Source: Burkholderia diffusa (GTDB taxonomy: Bacteria; Pseudomonadota; Gammaproteobacteria; Burkholderiales; Burkholderiaceae). From it: a DNA stretch of 64,000 nt. This document shows positions 8,741 to 18,055 of the stretch, one piece after another; the first letter of the stretch is position 1; every line of letters starts with the position of its first letter. Under the pieces are notes generated by a model. The model did no database searches and was not told the DNA's origin. It saw only the letters and a program-made list of their open reading frames with translations. The position numbers and the translations under genes were made by a program. The stretch lies in NCBI RefSeq assembly GCF_001718315.1, contig NZ_CP013362.1, forward strand, positions 1,736,001-1,800,000. The letters are read 5' to 3'.

Positions 8741-11434
8741 TCACGGCGCGCTTTCGAGCAGCCCGAGCACGAGCGCGCGACGCACCGCGTGCTTGCGCGA
8801 GCTGGCGTCGAGCTTGCCGAACAGGTTCTTCAGGTGCCACTTCACGGTTTCCTCGCCGACCGCGAGCGCCACCGCGATTTCCTTGTTCGACAGGTTGCGC
8901 GCGAGCAGTTCGAGAATCACGCGTTCCTTGGGCGTCAGCACGACGCTCGGCACCGCGCGCGGGTTGGCCGGGCTGCGCGGCGCGGGCGGCACGATGCGCG
9001 GCTGCGGCTGTGCGGGCCGGACCGAGCCGTCGCCCGAGGGCGCCTCGTCGCCGATGCGGCGCGCCCAGTCGGCGACGGCTGGATGCGCATCGGCGAGCGT
9101 GCGCGTGAGGCCGAACAGGTCGGCGAGGTTCATCGCCTCGTCGAGCAGCGCCCGGCCGCCGTGCCCGGACTGTTCGAGCGCGAACGCGCTGAGCGCCATG
9201 ATCTCGATGCGCTCGCGTCCCATGTTCATCTCGCGCGCCAGCACCGCCGCTTCGTCGAGCGCCGCGCATGCATCGTCCCAGCGGCGTGCGGCAAGCGCGG
9301 CGCCCGCGTGCGCCGTGGCCTGCAGCAGCACGACGGGGCGGCGCCACAGCGGCCCGTGCGACGGGAACTCGGCCGCGGCGATCGCGTCGATCCGCTCAAC
9401 CAGCGCATGGCAGGTCGCCTCGCGATAGCGCGCCGCATGAATGCGCACCTGCTCGGCAAGACTCGCGACCGACAGGCGCGGCAGCCGGCGCGCGACACCC
9501 ATCGCGTCGAGCGCCTCGAGCAGGTCGATCGCGCGATGCTCGACGCCGCGCAGCAGCGCGATACGCGCGGCCGTTCGGTAGCCGAGCAGCACGGTGTCCG
9601 GCGTGCCCGCGTGCTCGAGCACGTCGAGCCGGTTCGCGAGCAGCGCGGCGGCCTGGTCGACGCGATCGGCCTCGTAAGCGATGGCCGCGCACATCGCCGC
9701 GAGCATGCAGGTCAGCGGATGGCGGCGCCCGAGGTCGGCTTCCGCGCGGGCGAGCGCGGGCGACAACGCGTCATCCGCGAGCCGGATCTGGCCTTCGTGC
9801 AGGTAGCTCAGGCCCGTGATCAGTTCGCCCCAGCGCGCGACGTAGCCGAATCCGGCCGCCGTCTCGCCGCGCGGCGCCGCCTGCTGGAAGCGGCGTGCCT
9901 GCGCCGGCTCGCCGACGATGATCGCGCGCGCCGCCAGGCGGTTCGCGTGCATCTGCGCGAGCCACGTCGCCGCGGGCGGCGTGAACTCGGCCCACGGTTC
10001 GAACAGCTCGACGAAACGGTCGATTTCGTCCGCGTAATAGGCCGCCGCGCTGAGGATCAGCGCGCATTCGTAGCGCATCGCGGCCGGCGTGCCGGCATCG
10101 GCCAGGATGCCGGCGATCTGGCGCTGCGCCTCGACATGGCGCTCGCCGAGTGCCAGCGCCCAGGCGACCGCGATCCGCAGCGTCGGACGCTTGTCGAGTT
10201 CCGCATCGGGCAGCAGCGCGAGCCAGTCGAGCACGTCGTTGATGCGGCCCTGCTTGATCGCGTCCTCGAGGCAGCGCTGCGCAAGTGCGTATGCCGTGTC
10301 GAACTGGCCGGCCGCATACGCGTGGCGCGCGGCTTCCTCCGTCATTCCGTGCGCGTCGAGCCACGCGGCCGCGCGCGCGTGCAGCGCGCTGCGCTCTGCG
10401 TCCGGGCTCGCCGCAAGGCGGTCGCGCAACGTATCGCGCACCAGCGGATGCAGTCGGCACCAGTCGGAATCGTCGGACGCAATGAACAGCGGCGTGTCGC
10501 GCGCGAGCCGCGCGAGCCGGTCGGGGGCGTTCGCGTCGTCGAGCAGCGCGGCGCACAGCGACGGATGCAGGCGGTCGGCGACGCTCGTGCGCGTGAGGAA
10601 CGCGGTGTCGTCGGCCGACAGGTTCGCGAGCAGCAGCTCGACGAGCCGGTCGCGGGTGCCGTCCATCCGCGCGGCGAGTGCGTCGACGGCCTGTCGCGGA
10701 TCGGCCGAGCGTGCCATCGCGGCCATCGCGAGCTGCAGCCCGAGCGGCCATCCGTCGACGCGCTCGAACAGCCGCGCGCACGCGTCGGCGTCGACCCGCT
10801 GCGCAAAGCGCGCGCCGACCAGCGCGATCGTCTCGTCGAGCGTGAAGCGCAGCCAGTCGGGGCCCACGAGCGTGCATTGCCCGCCGGCGAGCAGGTCGCC
10901 GGCCGCGTGATCGAGTCCGCGCCGGGCCGCGACGACCACTCGCAGGTTCTGCGGCGCGTTGTGCAGCACGTAGGTCAGCGCGTCGAGGCCGGCGGGCGGC
11001 AGCCGCTCCGCATCGTCGACGATCAGCAGCGCGTCGATCGACAGTTGCGCGACTTCGGCCAGCCACGCGGTCAGTCCTTCCAGCGCGCGGGCGGCGCCGT
11101 CCGGAATCAGGCGCCCGAAGCCGGGCCGCGCGCAGCCGATGCGCACCGCCTGCACGAGCCCCTGCAGCAGGCGCGGTGCGTCGTCGCGCTCGTCGGCGGA
11201 CAGCCACACGACCGCGCGGCCGAGCGCAAGGGATTCGCGGCGCCATTGCGCGAGCAGCGAGGTCTTGCCGTAGCCGGCCGGCGCCTGCACGAGCGTGACG
11301 GGCCGCGCATCGAAGGCCGGCGCGGCAAGGCTCAGCCGCGCACGCGCGAGCAACTGCGCCGGCACGCGCGGCGCGGTCGTCTTCAGCACGAGTTCGGTGG
11401 GGGGCGCGTCGGCGCGATCGGGTGGGTGGGGCAT
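8741..11434 (-). CDS. MalT-like LuxR-family ATP-dependent transcriptional regulator
   Basis: This 897-residue protein has the STAND/MalT architecture: a Walker A motif QAPAGYGKTS at 50-59, a Walker B-like SIDALLIVDDAERL, a long helical TPR-like middle and a C-terminal LuxR helix-turn-helix (LSNKEIAVALAVGEETVKWH). Such regulators are activated by inducer and ATP binding. The ATG at 11434 begins the typical leader before the NTPase domain. Its ribosome site is weak, and an in-frame extension upstream exists but looks non-coding. It is divergent from the Usp/hemerythrin-like gene, which it may control; the inducer is unknown. Confidence 0.85.
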   Translation of the reverse strand: MPHPPDRADAPPTELVLKTTAPRVPAQLLARARLSLAAPAFDARPVTLVQAPAGYGKTSLLAQWRRESLALGRAVVWLSADERDDAPRLLQGLVQAVRIGCARPGFGRLIPDGAARALEGLTAWLAEVAQLSIDALLIVDDAERLPPAGLDALTYVLHNAPQNLRVVVAARRGLDHAAGDLLAGGQCTLVGPDWLRFTLDETIALVGARFAQRVDADACARLFERVDGWPLGLQLAMAAMARSADPRQAVDALAARMDGTRDRLVELLLANLSADDTAFLTRTSVADRLHPSLCAALLDDANAPDRLARLARDTPLFIASDDSDWCRLHPLVRDTLRDRLAASPDAERSALHARAAAWLDAHGMTEEAARHAYAAGQFDTAYALAQRCLEDAIKQGRINDVLDWLALLPDAELDKRPTLRIAVAWALALGERHVEAQRQIAGILADAGTPAAMRYECALILSAAAYYADEIDRFVELFEPWAEFTPPAATWLAQMHANRLAARAIIVGEPAQARRFQQAAPRGETAAGFGYVARWGELITGLSYLHEGQIRLADDALSPALARAEADLGRRHPLTCMLAAMCAAIAYEADRVDQAAALLANRLDVLEHAGTPDTVLLGYRTAARIALLRGVEHRAIDLLEALDAMGVARRLPRLSVASLAEQVRIHAARYREATCHALVERIDAIAAAEFPSHGPLWRRPVVLLQATAHAGAALAARRWDDACAALDEAAVLAREMNMGRERIEIMALSAFALEQSGHGGRALLDEAMNLADLFGLTRTLADAHPAVADWARRIGDEAPSGDGSVRPAQPQPRIVPPAPRSPANPRAVPSVVLTPKERVILELLARNLSNKEIAVALAVGEETVKWHLKNLFGKLDASSRKHAVRRALVLGLLESAP

Positions 11435-11624
11435 CGGGGCAGCAGTCGGAGTCCGGCGATGCCGTGCGGGCCAGCGTCCGGGGTGAGCGTGGGGGAAAGG
11501 ATCGGCCGAACCACGTTCGCGCGTCAATCCCCCCCGCGACGAGTGGGGCCGCACCGCCGACCAGTCGATAGCATGGGTTCCGATGCGTGACGAACGCAAC
11601 CGACGAATGCAACGAGGAGGGACC

Positions 11625-11675
11625 ATGAACATCGTATCGACCGGCGCGCGACGCGGCGCACCGAGCGCCGGATAA
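11625..11675 (+). CDS. Possible 16-residue leader peptide ahead of the Usp-like gene
   Basis: A very strong ribosome site (AACGAGGAGGGACC) precedes an ATG at 11625 that encodes MNIVSTGARRGAPSAG and stops at 11675. That is 13 bases before the ATG of the Usp-like gene. It could be a leader peptide coupling translation, or merely a decayed start. No function is recognised, and no attenuator-like residue run is present. Confidence 0.3.
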   Translation: MNIVSTGARRGAPSAG

Positions 11676-11688
11676 GCGGAGCGCCACG

Positions 11689-12645
11689 ATGTATCGCCAT
11701 CTGCTCGTGACGGTCGACGGCGCGCCCGGCGGCATCGACGCGATCGGCCATGCGCTCGAACTGGCGCGTGCGGTCGGCGCGCGGGTCACGTTCGTGCTGT
11801 CCGCCGCCGCACCGGACTCGCGTTTATCCGGAGCGCGGATCCCGGAACACGGTGCGAAAGTGGAAGCCGCCGCACGGGCGCAAGGCCTGTCCCATGCGAT
11901 CGCGGGGGCCGGCCATCCGGGGGCCGGCCATCCGGGGGCCGGCCATCCGGGGGGCGGCCGTCCGGGAGCGGGCGACACGTCGCCCGCCACGCTCGCCGGC
12001 AAGCTCGGCTGCGACCTGATCGGCGTCGCGGCGCTGCCGCACGATGCCGATGCTGCCGCGGCCGCGCAACGGCGCTCGCTGCTGGCGACGAGTGGCGTGC
12101 CTGTGCTCGTGTGCCCGGCGCGGCGTGCGCCGGCCGAGGCGCGCGTGATGGCCCGCTGTCTCGCGGCGCACCGCGCGCTCGGCGAGCGGCTGCAGACGCT
12201 GACGATGGCGAGCACGCACCCGGCCGCGGCAACGCAGCCGACCGCCGACGCGGACGGCCCGCTTGCGGTGCTGGCATCGCTCGCCGAGCTGCAGAACGCG
12301 CGCTTCGGCGCATCTGCCGAAGCACGTCTCTGCGCCGCATTGCGCCTGCGGGCGGAGAGCGCCGCGGCCGAACTCGACGAGCTCGACCGCCAGCGGCGCC
12401 GCGATGCGCAGGCGCTCGACGCGCTGGCGCGGCTCGCCGCCGACGGGTTGCCGTCGGCCGCGTTCGATGCCGCGCTCGCCGACTATGCACGCGGCGCGTT
12501 CGAGCAGATGGGGCGCATGGAAGGCGTGATTTTCCCGGCCGCGCGGCGCTACCTGAGCGACGCCGACTGGAACGAACTGGACTCGCCCCCGGCGAGCGAC
12601 GCAGCCGCGACGACGCCGGGCGCGGACGAACCCGACGATGCGTGA
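11689..12645 (+). CDS. Usp-domain protein fused to a degenerate hemerythrin-like domain
   Basis: This is a 318-residue hybrid. Residues 1-143 resemble a universal stress protein (start RHLLVTVDGAPGG, end SGVPVLVC). A Gly/His/Pro pentapeptide repeat (about 73-94) is inserted inside this domain. Residues about 155-297 form a helical region ending YARGAFEQMGRMEGVIFP...LSDADWNEL, which matches the last helices of hemerythrin-like HHE proteins. The expected His and Glu iron ligands are mostly replaced (Gln, Met). Oxygen or iron binding is therefore doubtful. It is preceded by a small leader ORF and followed 33 bases later by the quinone reductase gene. Confidence 0.7.
   Translation: MYRHLLVTVDGAPGGIDAIGHALELARAVGARVTFVLSAAAPDSRLSGARIPEHGAKVEAAARAQGLSHAIAGAGHPGAGHPGAGHPGGGRPGAGDTSPATLAGKLGCDLIGVAALPHDADAAAAAQRRSLLATSGVPVLVCPARRAPAEARVMARCLAAHRALGERLQTLTMASTHPAAATQPTADADGPLAVLASLAELQNARFGASAEARLCAALRLRAESAAAELDELDRQRRRDAQALDALARLAADGLPSAAFDAALADYARGAFEQMGRMEGVIFPAARRYLSDADWNELDSPPASDAAATTPGADEPDDA
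11904..11963 (+). repeat. In-frame 15-bp tandem repeat, four units
   Basis: GGGGGCCGGCCATCC occurs three times exactly (11904-11918, 11919-11933, 11934-11948). A fourth unit with two changes follows (11949-11963). The period is a multiple of three and codes for repeated Ala-Gly-His-Pro-Gly within the Usp-like gene, so slippage would change length without breaking the frame. Confidence 0.9.
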
Positions 12646-12678
12646 CGCGCATCCGACTGAATACTTACGGAGAACAAG

Positions 12679-13659
12679 ATGGCACATGCAGTGCGATTCC
12701 ACGAAACCGGCGGCCCCGACGTGCTGCGCTGGGAAGCGGTCGACGTCGGCGAGCCGGGCGCCGGGCAGGTTCGCCTGCGGCACGAGGCTGTCGGCCTGAA
12801 CTTTGCCGACACGTATTTCCGCAGCGGCCTGTATCCGGTGCCGCTGCCGGCGGGCATCGGCGTCGAGGCGGCCGGCGTGGTCGAGGCCGTCGGTCCCGGC
12901 GTGACGAACGTCGCAGTCGGCGATCGCGTGACCTATACCGGCTTCCTCAACACGCTCGGCGCGTACAGCACCGAACGGTTGATTCCGGCCGCGCCGCTCG
13001 TGAAGCTGCCCGCCGGCATCGCGTGCGAAACGGCCGCGGCGATGACGATGCGCGGGCTGACGTCGGCCTACCTGCTGCGCCGCATCCATGCGTTCGCGCC
13101 CGGCGACACGATCCTGCTGCATGCGGCCGCGGGCGGCGTCGGGCTGATCGTGTCGCAATGGGCGAAGCTGCTCGGGCTCACGGTGATCGGCACCGTGTCG
13201 AGCGAACACAAGGCCGCGGTCGCCCGCGCACACGGCTGCGATCACACGATCGACTACAGCCGCGAGGACGTCGCGAAACGCGTGCGCGAACTGACGAACG
13301 GCGCGGGCGTCGACGTCGTGTTCGACAGCGTCGGCAAGGATACCTTCGAAGGCTCGCTCGATTCGCTGAAGCGGCGCGGGCTGATGGTTTGCGTCGGCAC
13401 CGCGTCGGGCCCGATCCCGCCGTTCGACCCGCAGCGCCTCGCGATGAAGGGCTCGCTGTACCTGACGCGTCCGGCGCTGGCCGACTACATCGCCGATCCG
13501 GCCGAGAAGAACGATCTGGCCGGCGAACTGTTCGCGCACGTCGCGGCCGGCCGCATCCGGATCGAGATCAACCAGCGTTATGCGCTGCAGGACGCGGCGC
13601 AGGCGCACCGCGACCTGGAATCGCGCAAGACGACCGGCTCGTCGGTATTCATCGTCTGA
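12679..13659 (+). CDS. qor: Zinc-independent NADPH:quinone oxidoreductase
   Basis: The 326-residue medium-chain dehydrogenase/reductase begins with MAHAVRFHETGGPDVLRW, as in quinone oxidoreductases. It contains GIGVEAAGVVEAVG and the nucleotide-binding AAAGGVGLIVSQWAK, and lacks the cysteine cluster of zinc-dependent family members. It probably reduces quinones with NADPH in the cytoplasm. A GGAGAA ribosome site lies just before 12679. It is the first of five closely spaced plus-strand genes, which suggests a role in handling a reactive intermediate of that operon, although housekeeping quinone reduction is equally possible. Confidence 0.88.
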   Translation: MAHAVRFHETGGPDVLRWEAVDVGEPGAGQVRLRHEAVGLNFADTYFRSGLYPVPLPAGIGVEAAGVVEAVGPGVTNVAVGDRVTYTGFLNTLGAYSTERLIPAAPLVKLPAGIACETAAAMTMRGLTSAYLLRRIHAFAPGDTILLHAAAGGVGLIVSQWAKLLGLTVIGTVSSEHKAAVARAHGCDHTIDYSREDVAKRVRELTNGAGVDVVFDSVGKDTFEGSLDSLKRRGLMVCVGTASGPIPPFDPQRLAMKGSLYLTRPALADYIADPAEKNDLAGELFAHVAAGRIRIEINQRYALQDAAQAHRDLESRKTTGSSVFIV

Positions 13660-13669
13660 GGAGACGCGC

Positions 13670-14518
13670 ATGCGAGTCGAACCCCTGACCTGTGCGATCG
13701 GCGCTGAGCTGCTGGACGTGAGCCTCGCCGACGCCGTGCACGACGACGGCCTGTTCGCCGAGATCCGCGCGCAGCTGCTGCGCCATCGCGTGCTGTTCCT
13801 GCGCGACCAGGACATCACGCGCGCCGAGCACGTCGCGTTCGCGCGCCGCTTCGGCGAGCTCGAGGATCATCCGGTCGCCGGCAGCGATCCCGAGCACCCG
13901 GGGCTCGTGCGGATCTACAAGTCGCCCGACCAGCCGAACGACCGCTACGAGAATGCGTGGCACAGCGATGCGAGCTGGCGCGTGGCGCCGCCGCTCGGCT
14001 GCGTGCTGCGCTGTGTCGAAGGGCCGGCGGTCGGCGGCGACACGATGTGGGCGAACATGGTGCTCGCATACGAGCACCTGCCGGAACACGTGAAGCAACA
14101 GATCGCGGATTTGCGCGCGCGTCACAGCATCGAGGCGAGCTTCGGCGCGGCGATGCCGATCGACAAGCGCCTCGCGCTGAAGGCGCAGTATCCCGACGCC
14201 GAGCATCCGGTCGTGCGCACGCATCCCGAAACGGGCGAGAAGGTGCTGTACGTGAACGCGTTCACGACGCACTTCACGAATTTCCACACGCCCGCACGCG
14301 TGCGCTACGGGCAGGACGCGAATCCCGGCGCCGGCCAGTTGCTGCAATACCTGATCAGCCAGGCCTGTATCCCCGAATACCAGGTGCGCTGGCGCTGGAA
14401 GAAGAACAGCGTCGCGATCTGGGACAACCGCAGCACGCAACATTACGCGGTGATGGACTACCCGCCGTGCGTGCGCAGGATGGAGCGCGCGGGCATCGTC
14501 GGCGACGTGCCGTTCTGA
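13670..14518 (+). CDS. TauD/TfdA-family 2-oxoglutarate-dependent dioxygenase
   Basis: The 282-residue protein shows the iron-binding facial triad of this family: HxD at His98/Asp100 (AWHSDASW) and a distal histidine at about 258 in NRSTQHYAVMDY. An arginine near 269 would bind 2-oxoglutarate. TauD-family enzymes hydroxylate small acids and so release sulfite or split ethers. The start at 13670 has AGGAGA ten bases upstream, 11 bases after the quinone reductase stop. Which substrate it attacks is not visible; the neighbouring BKACE enzyme suggests an organic acid. Confidence 0.88.
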   Translation: MRVEPLTCAIGAELLDVSLADAVHDDGLFAEIRAQLLRHRVLFLRDQDITRAEHVAFARRFGELEDHPVAGSDPEHPGLVRIYKSPDQPNDRYENAWHSDASWRVAPPLGCVLRCVEGPAVGGDTMWANMVLAYEHLPEHVKQQIADLRARHSIEASFGAAMPIDKRLALKAQYPDAEHPVVRTHPETGEKVLYVNAFTTHFTNFHTPARVRYGQDANPGAGQLLQYLISQACIPEYQVRWRWKKNSVAIWDNRSTQHYAVMDYPPCVRRMERAGIVGDVPF

Positions 14519-14636
14519 GCGCCGCCGCACCGTAACTCATCCGCACCAACGCACCACGCATCGGGCCCGCCGCCCGGCGCGAAGGGATACGCACGCCCGT
14601 ACGCCCCGAACACAACGATTCCATCTGGAGGACGAC

Positions 14637-15692
14637 ATGCAATTTCTCGACGATTCGCTGCACCCGGAAAACCAGGACAAGGTAGTCATCACGGTCGCGC
14701 CGTACGGCCCCGAATGGATGCCCGCCGATTTTCCGGAAGACATTCCGGTGACGATGGACGAGCACGTGCAGAAGGCCGTCGACTGCTACAACGCGGGCGC
14801 GACGGTGCTGCATCTGCACGTGCGCGAGCTCGACGGCAAGGGCAGCAAGCGGCTGTCGAAATTCAACGAGCTGCTCGGCCGGCTGCGCGAGGCGGTGCCC
14901 GACATGATCCTCCAGGTCGGCGGGTCGATCTCGTTCGCGCCGGAAGGCGACGGCGCGGAAGCGAAATGGCTGTCCGACGACACGCGCCACATGCTCGCCG
15001 AGCTGACGCCGAAGCCCGATCAGGTGACGGTCGCGATCAACACCGTGCAGATGAACATCACCGAGTTGATGAACCGCAAGGACATCGCCGGCACGTCGCT
15101 CAACGAGGCGGCGCTCTGGGACGCGTACCGCGAGATGACCGTGCCGGCCGGCCCCGGCTGGGTCGACGAACACCTGCGCCGGCTGCAGGCGGCCGGCATT
15201 CAGCCGCATTTCCAGCTCACCGGCATGCACGCGCTCGAGACGCTCGAGCGGATCATCCGCCGCGGTGTCTATCGCGGGCCGCTGAACGTCACGTGGGTCG
15301 GCATCGGCGGCGGCTTCGACGGCCCGAATCCGTACAACTTCATGGAATTCATCCGGCGCTGCCCCGACGGTGCGTGCATCACGCTCGAATCGCTGATGAA
15401 GAACGTGCTGCCGATCAACACTGTCGCGATGGCGCTGGGGCTGCATCCGCGCTGCGGGATCGAGGACACGATCATCGACCAGAAGGGCAACCGGATGACG
15501 TCGGTGCAGCAGGTCGAGCAGTGCGTGCGGATCGCCCGCGAACTCGGCCGCGACATCGCGACCGGCAAGGAGGCGAAGGCGATCTACCGGATCGGCGTGC
15601 AGTACGACGGCGTCGACGAAACGCTCGCGCAACTCGGGATGGCGCCGAACCGCCGGCCGGGCCAGCTGAACGTGCCGCTGCGCGCGGCCTGA
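14637..15692 (+). CDS. BKACE-family beta-keto acid cleavage enzyme (DUF849)
   Basis: This 351-residue TIM-barrel protein belongs to the DUF849 or 3-keto-5-aminohexanoate cleavage family. It has the zinc-binding LHLHVRE motif (His59, His61), an early VITVAPYGPEW strand and ITLESLMKNV near the active-site face. BKACE enzymes condense a beta-keto acid with acetyl-CoA to give acetoacetate and a new CoA ester. Specificity varies widely across the family, so the substrate here is open. It is somewhat longer than the typical 280-310 residues. A TGGAGGACGAC ribosome site precedes the ATG. It lies in the operon with a TauD-type dioxygenase and a transporter. Confidence 0.87.
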   Translation: MQFLDDSLHPENQDKVVITVAPYGPEWMPADFPEDIPVTMDEHVQKAVDCYNAGATVLHLHVRELDGKGSKRLSKFNELLGRLREAVPDMILQVGGSISFAPEGDGAEAKWLSDDTRHMLAELTPKPDQVTVAINTVQMNITELMNRKDIAGTSLNEAALWDAYREMTVPAGPGWVDEHLRRLQAAGIQPHFQLTGMHALETLERIIRRGVYRGPLNVTWVGIGGGFDGPNPYNFMEFIRRCPDGACITLESLMKNVLPINTVAMALGLHPRCGIEDTIIDQKGNRMTSVQQVEQCVRIARELGRDIATGKEAKAIYRIGVQYDGVDETLAQLGMAPNRRPGQLNVPLRAA

Positions 15693-15848
15693 CGCACCGC
15701 GCATTCGGGTGGCGCGCAAGCGCCGCCCGCCGATCGATGTGGCGCGGCACCCACCCTCGCGCGGTGCGCGAGGCAAGCTCCGACGAACGGAGCGGGGCCG
15801 TGCAAGCCGCGCCGGCGCGTTGCCGTACCGGTGCCGGAGGAGACACGC

Positions 15849-17177
15849 ATGCTGATTCATCACGTCGAGCCGTCGCTGCAGGACGTGGCGGCCACCGGGC
15901 GGCGCGCGCCGGCCTATGCCTGGCTCGTGTTCGGGCTGACCGTCGGCCTGCTGCTGTCGGACTACATGTCGCGGCAAGTGCTCAATGCCGTGTTTCCGCT
16001 GCTCAAGCACGCGTGGGGACTGTCGGACACGCAGCTCGGCTCGCTGTCCGGCGTCGTCGCGCTGCTCGTCGGGCTGCTGACGTTTCCGCTGTCGGTGCTC
16101 GCCGACCGCTTCGGCCGCGTGCGCAGCATCGTGCTGATGGCCGCGTTGTGGAGCGTCGCGACGCTCGGCTGCGCGCTGTCGACCAACTACGCCGAAATGC
16201 TCGTGGCGCGCGGGCTCGTCGGCCTCGGCGAAGCCGCGTACGGCAGCGTCGGCGTCGCCCTGATCCTCAGCATCTTTCCGGCACGCCTGCGCGCGACGCT
16301 GACCGGCGCGTTCATGGCCGGCGGCGCGTTCGGCTCGGTGTTCGGGATGGCGCTCGGCGGCCTCGTCGGCGCGCATCTCGGCTGGCGCTGGTCATTCGGC
16401 GTGATGGCCGCGCTCGGCATCGTGCTGCTCGTCGCGTACCGCGGCGTGGTCACCGAACGGCGGCTCGCCGCATGTCGCGTCGAACCGTGCCGGCCTCATG
16501 CCGATGCGCCGCGCGGCCTGCGCGGCAGCATGCGTGCGCTGATGTCGGGGCTGTTCGCATCGCGTTCGGTGATCTGCGCGTATGTCGGCAGCGGGCTGCA
16601 CCTGTTCGTGCCCGGCGCGCTGTTCGCATGGCTGCCGAGCTACCTGAACCGCTATTACGCGATGGCGCCGGACCGTGCCGCCGTGCTCGCGGCCGGCTTC
16701 GTGCTGCTGGCGGGCGTCGGGATGGTCGGCTGCGGGATCGTCACCGACCGTGTCGGGCGCGCCGACGGCGCGCGCAAATGGCTGACCGCGATCACGTATT
16801 GCGTGCTGACGGGCGTGTGCCTCGCGGTCGCGTTCCGGCTGCCGCCCGGGCCGCTGCAGCTTGCGCTGATCTGCGCGGGCATGCTGGTCGGCGCGGGCGC
16901 GTCCGGCGCATCGGGCGCGATGGTCGCGAACCTGACGCCGCCCGCGATCCACGCATCGGCGTTCGCGACGCTCACGCTCGCCAACAACCTGCTCGGCATG
17001 GCGCCGGGCCCGCTGCTGACGGGGTGGGTCGCCGATCGCGCCGGCCTCGTCGGCGCACTGCAATGGATCCCCGCCGTGCCGCTCGCGGCCGCCGTGCTGT
17101 TCGCGATCGGCCGTGCGAGCTACGCGGCCGATCTCGCGCGCGCCGAACGCGAACGGCGCGCGTCGCATCTTTCCTGA
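15849..17177 (+). CDS. MFS transporter (organic-acid/aromatic-acid type)
   Basis: The 442-residue membrane protein has about twelve hydrophobic segments. It carries an MFS loop motif LADRFGRVRS between segments two and three and a matching CGIVTDRVGRADG loop between the halves. The start at 15849 follows GGAGGAGACACGC, so the longer in-frame start at 15831 is rejected. Its position between the BKACE and hydrolase genes suggests it imports the substrate degraded by this operon. Confidence 0.87.
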   Translation: MLIHHVEPSLQDVAATGRRAPAYAWLVFGLTVGLLLSDYMSRQVLNAVFPLLKHAWGLSDTQLGSLSGVVALLVGLLTFPLSVLADRFGRVRSIVLMAALWSVATLGCALSTNYAEMLVARGLVGLGEAAYGSVGVALILSIFPARLRATLTGAFMAGGAFGSVFGMALGGLVGAHLGWRWSFGVMAALGIVLLVAYRGVVTERRLAACRVEPCRPHADAPRGLRGSMRALMSGLFASRSVICAYVGSGLHLFVPGALFAWLPSYLNRYYAMAPDRAAVLAAGFVLLAGVGMVGCGIVTDRVGRADGARKWLTAITYCVLTGVCLAVAFRLPPGPLQLALICAGMLVGAGASGASGAMVANLTPPAIHASAFATLTLANNLLGMAPGPLLTGWVADRAGLVGALQWIPAVPLAAAVLFAIGRASYAADLARAERERRASHLS

Positions 17178-17199
17178 ACCGAATCCTCCCGGAGGCAGC

Positions 17200-17775
17200 A
17201 TGACCCTGGCGACCGCGCCCACCATCCTGATCGTGCCCGGCTTGCGCGATCACGTCGAAGATCACTGGCAGACGCATCTGCAACGGTGCCTGCCGAACGC
17301 ACGCGCCGTCGCGCCGCTCGAAGCCGACAAGCTGAGCCGCGCCGCGCGCGTCGCGGCGCTCGATGCCGCGCTGGCCGCGATCGACGGCCCCGTGATCCTC
17401 GTCGCGCACAGCGCGGGCGTGATGATCACCGTGCATTGGGCGCTGCACGCCACGCGCGCCATCGATGGCGCGCTGCTCGCCGCGCCGGCCGATCTCGATA
17501 CGCCGATGCCCGCGGGCTATCCGACACCGGAGGCGCTCGACGCGCACGGCTGGACGCCCGTGCCGACCCGGCCGCTGCCGTTTCCGAGCATCGTGGCCGC
17601 GAGCCGCAACGATCCGCTCGCGCGGTTCGAACGAACGCAGGCGCTGGCGGCCGGGTGGGGCAGCCGGTTAGTCGATCTCGGCGAAGTCGGGCACCTGAAC
17701 CCGGCGTCCGGGTACGGCGAGTGGCGGGATGCGGAGCGGTTGATCGGGGAGGTGATCGCGCTCCGTGCGGCCTGA
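17200..17775 (+). CDS. RBBP9/YdeN-family alpha/beta hydrolase
   Basis: The 191-residue protein has an LIVPGLRDHVEDHWQ N-terminus, a nucleophile motif HSAG (Ser71), an acid in SRNDPLARFE, and a terminal GHLNPASGYGEW with the catalytic histidine. These are characteristic of the small RBBP9-like serine hydrolases. The ATG follows GGAGGCAGC and lies 22 bases after the MFS stop, so it is probably the last gene of the operon that begins near 12679. Ester or lactone hydrolysis is expected but the substrate is unknown. Confidence 0.88.
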   Translation: MTLATAPTILIVPGLRDHVEDHWQTHLQRCLPNARAVAPLEADKLSRAARVAALDAALAAIDGPVILVAHSAGVMITVHWALHATRAIDGALLAAPADLDTPMPAGYPTPEALDAHGWTPVPTRPLPFPSIVAASRNDPLARFERTQALAAGWGSRLVDLGEVGHLNPASGYGEWRDAERLIGEVIALRAA

Positions 17776-18055
17776 GCGCCGTCTGCAACGCGCCGCGCAT
17801 GATTGCTCATGCCGGCGCGCCCGTCTGAGTCGACTCCCGTTCAATGCCTATGGATATATGACGTCCTAACACGCCGCGTATTCGTCGCAACGCTGCGCCG
17901 CTCAGCCGGTCGATCAGCCGATTCTCGATAACCGGAAGGCTTTTGTTAGGGAAATTCCCGCCCCGCGCAGGTCGGTTTTTTGTTGACCGACATCGTATAA
18001 CGCCGTCATGATTTCCCGAAAGAAAGGTCCCATCCACCGACCGAAGCGAGGAGAC

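Noticed and set aside
11904..11963. Repeats as a CRISPR-like array
   Set aside because: Units are 15 bp, tandem without spacers and in frame within a coding gene.
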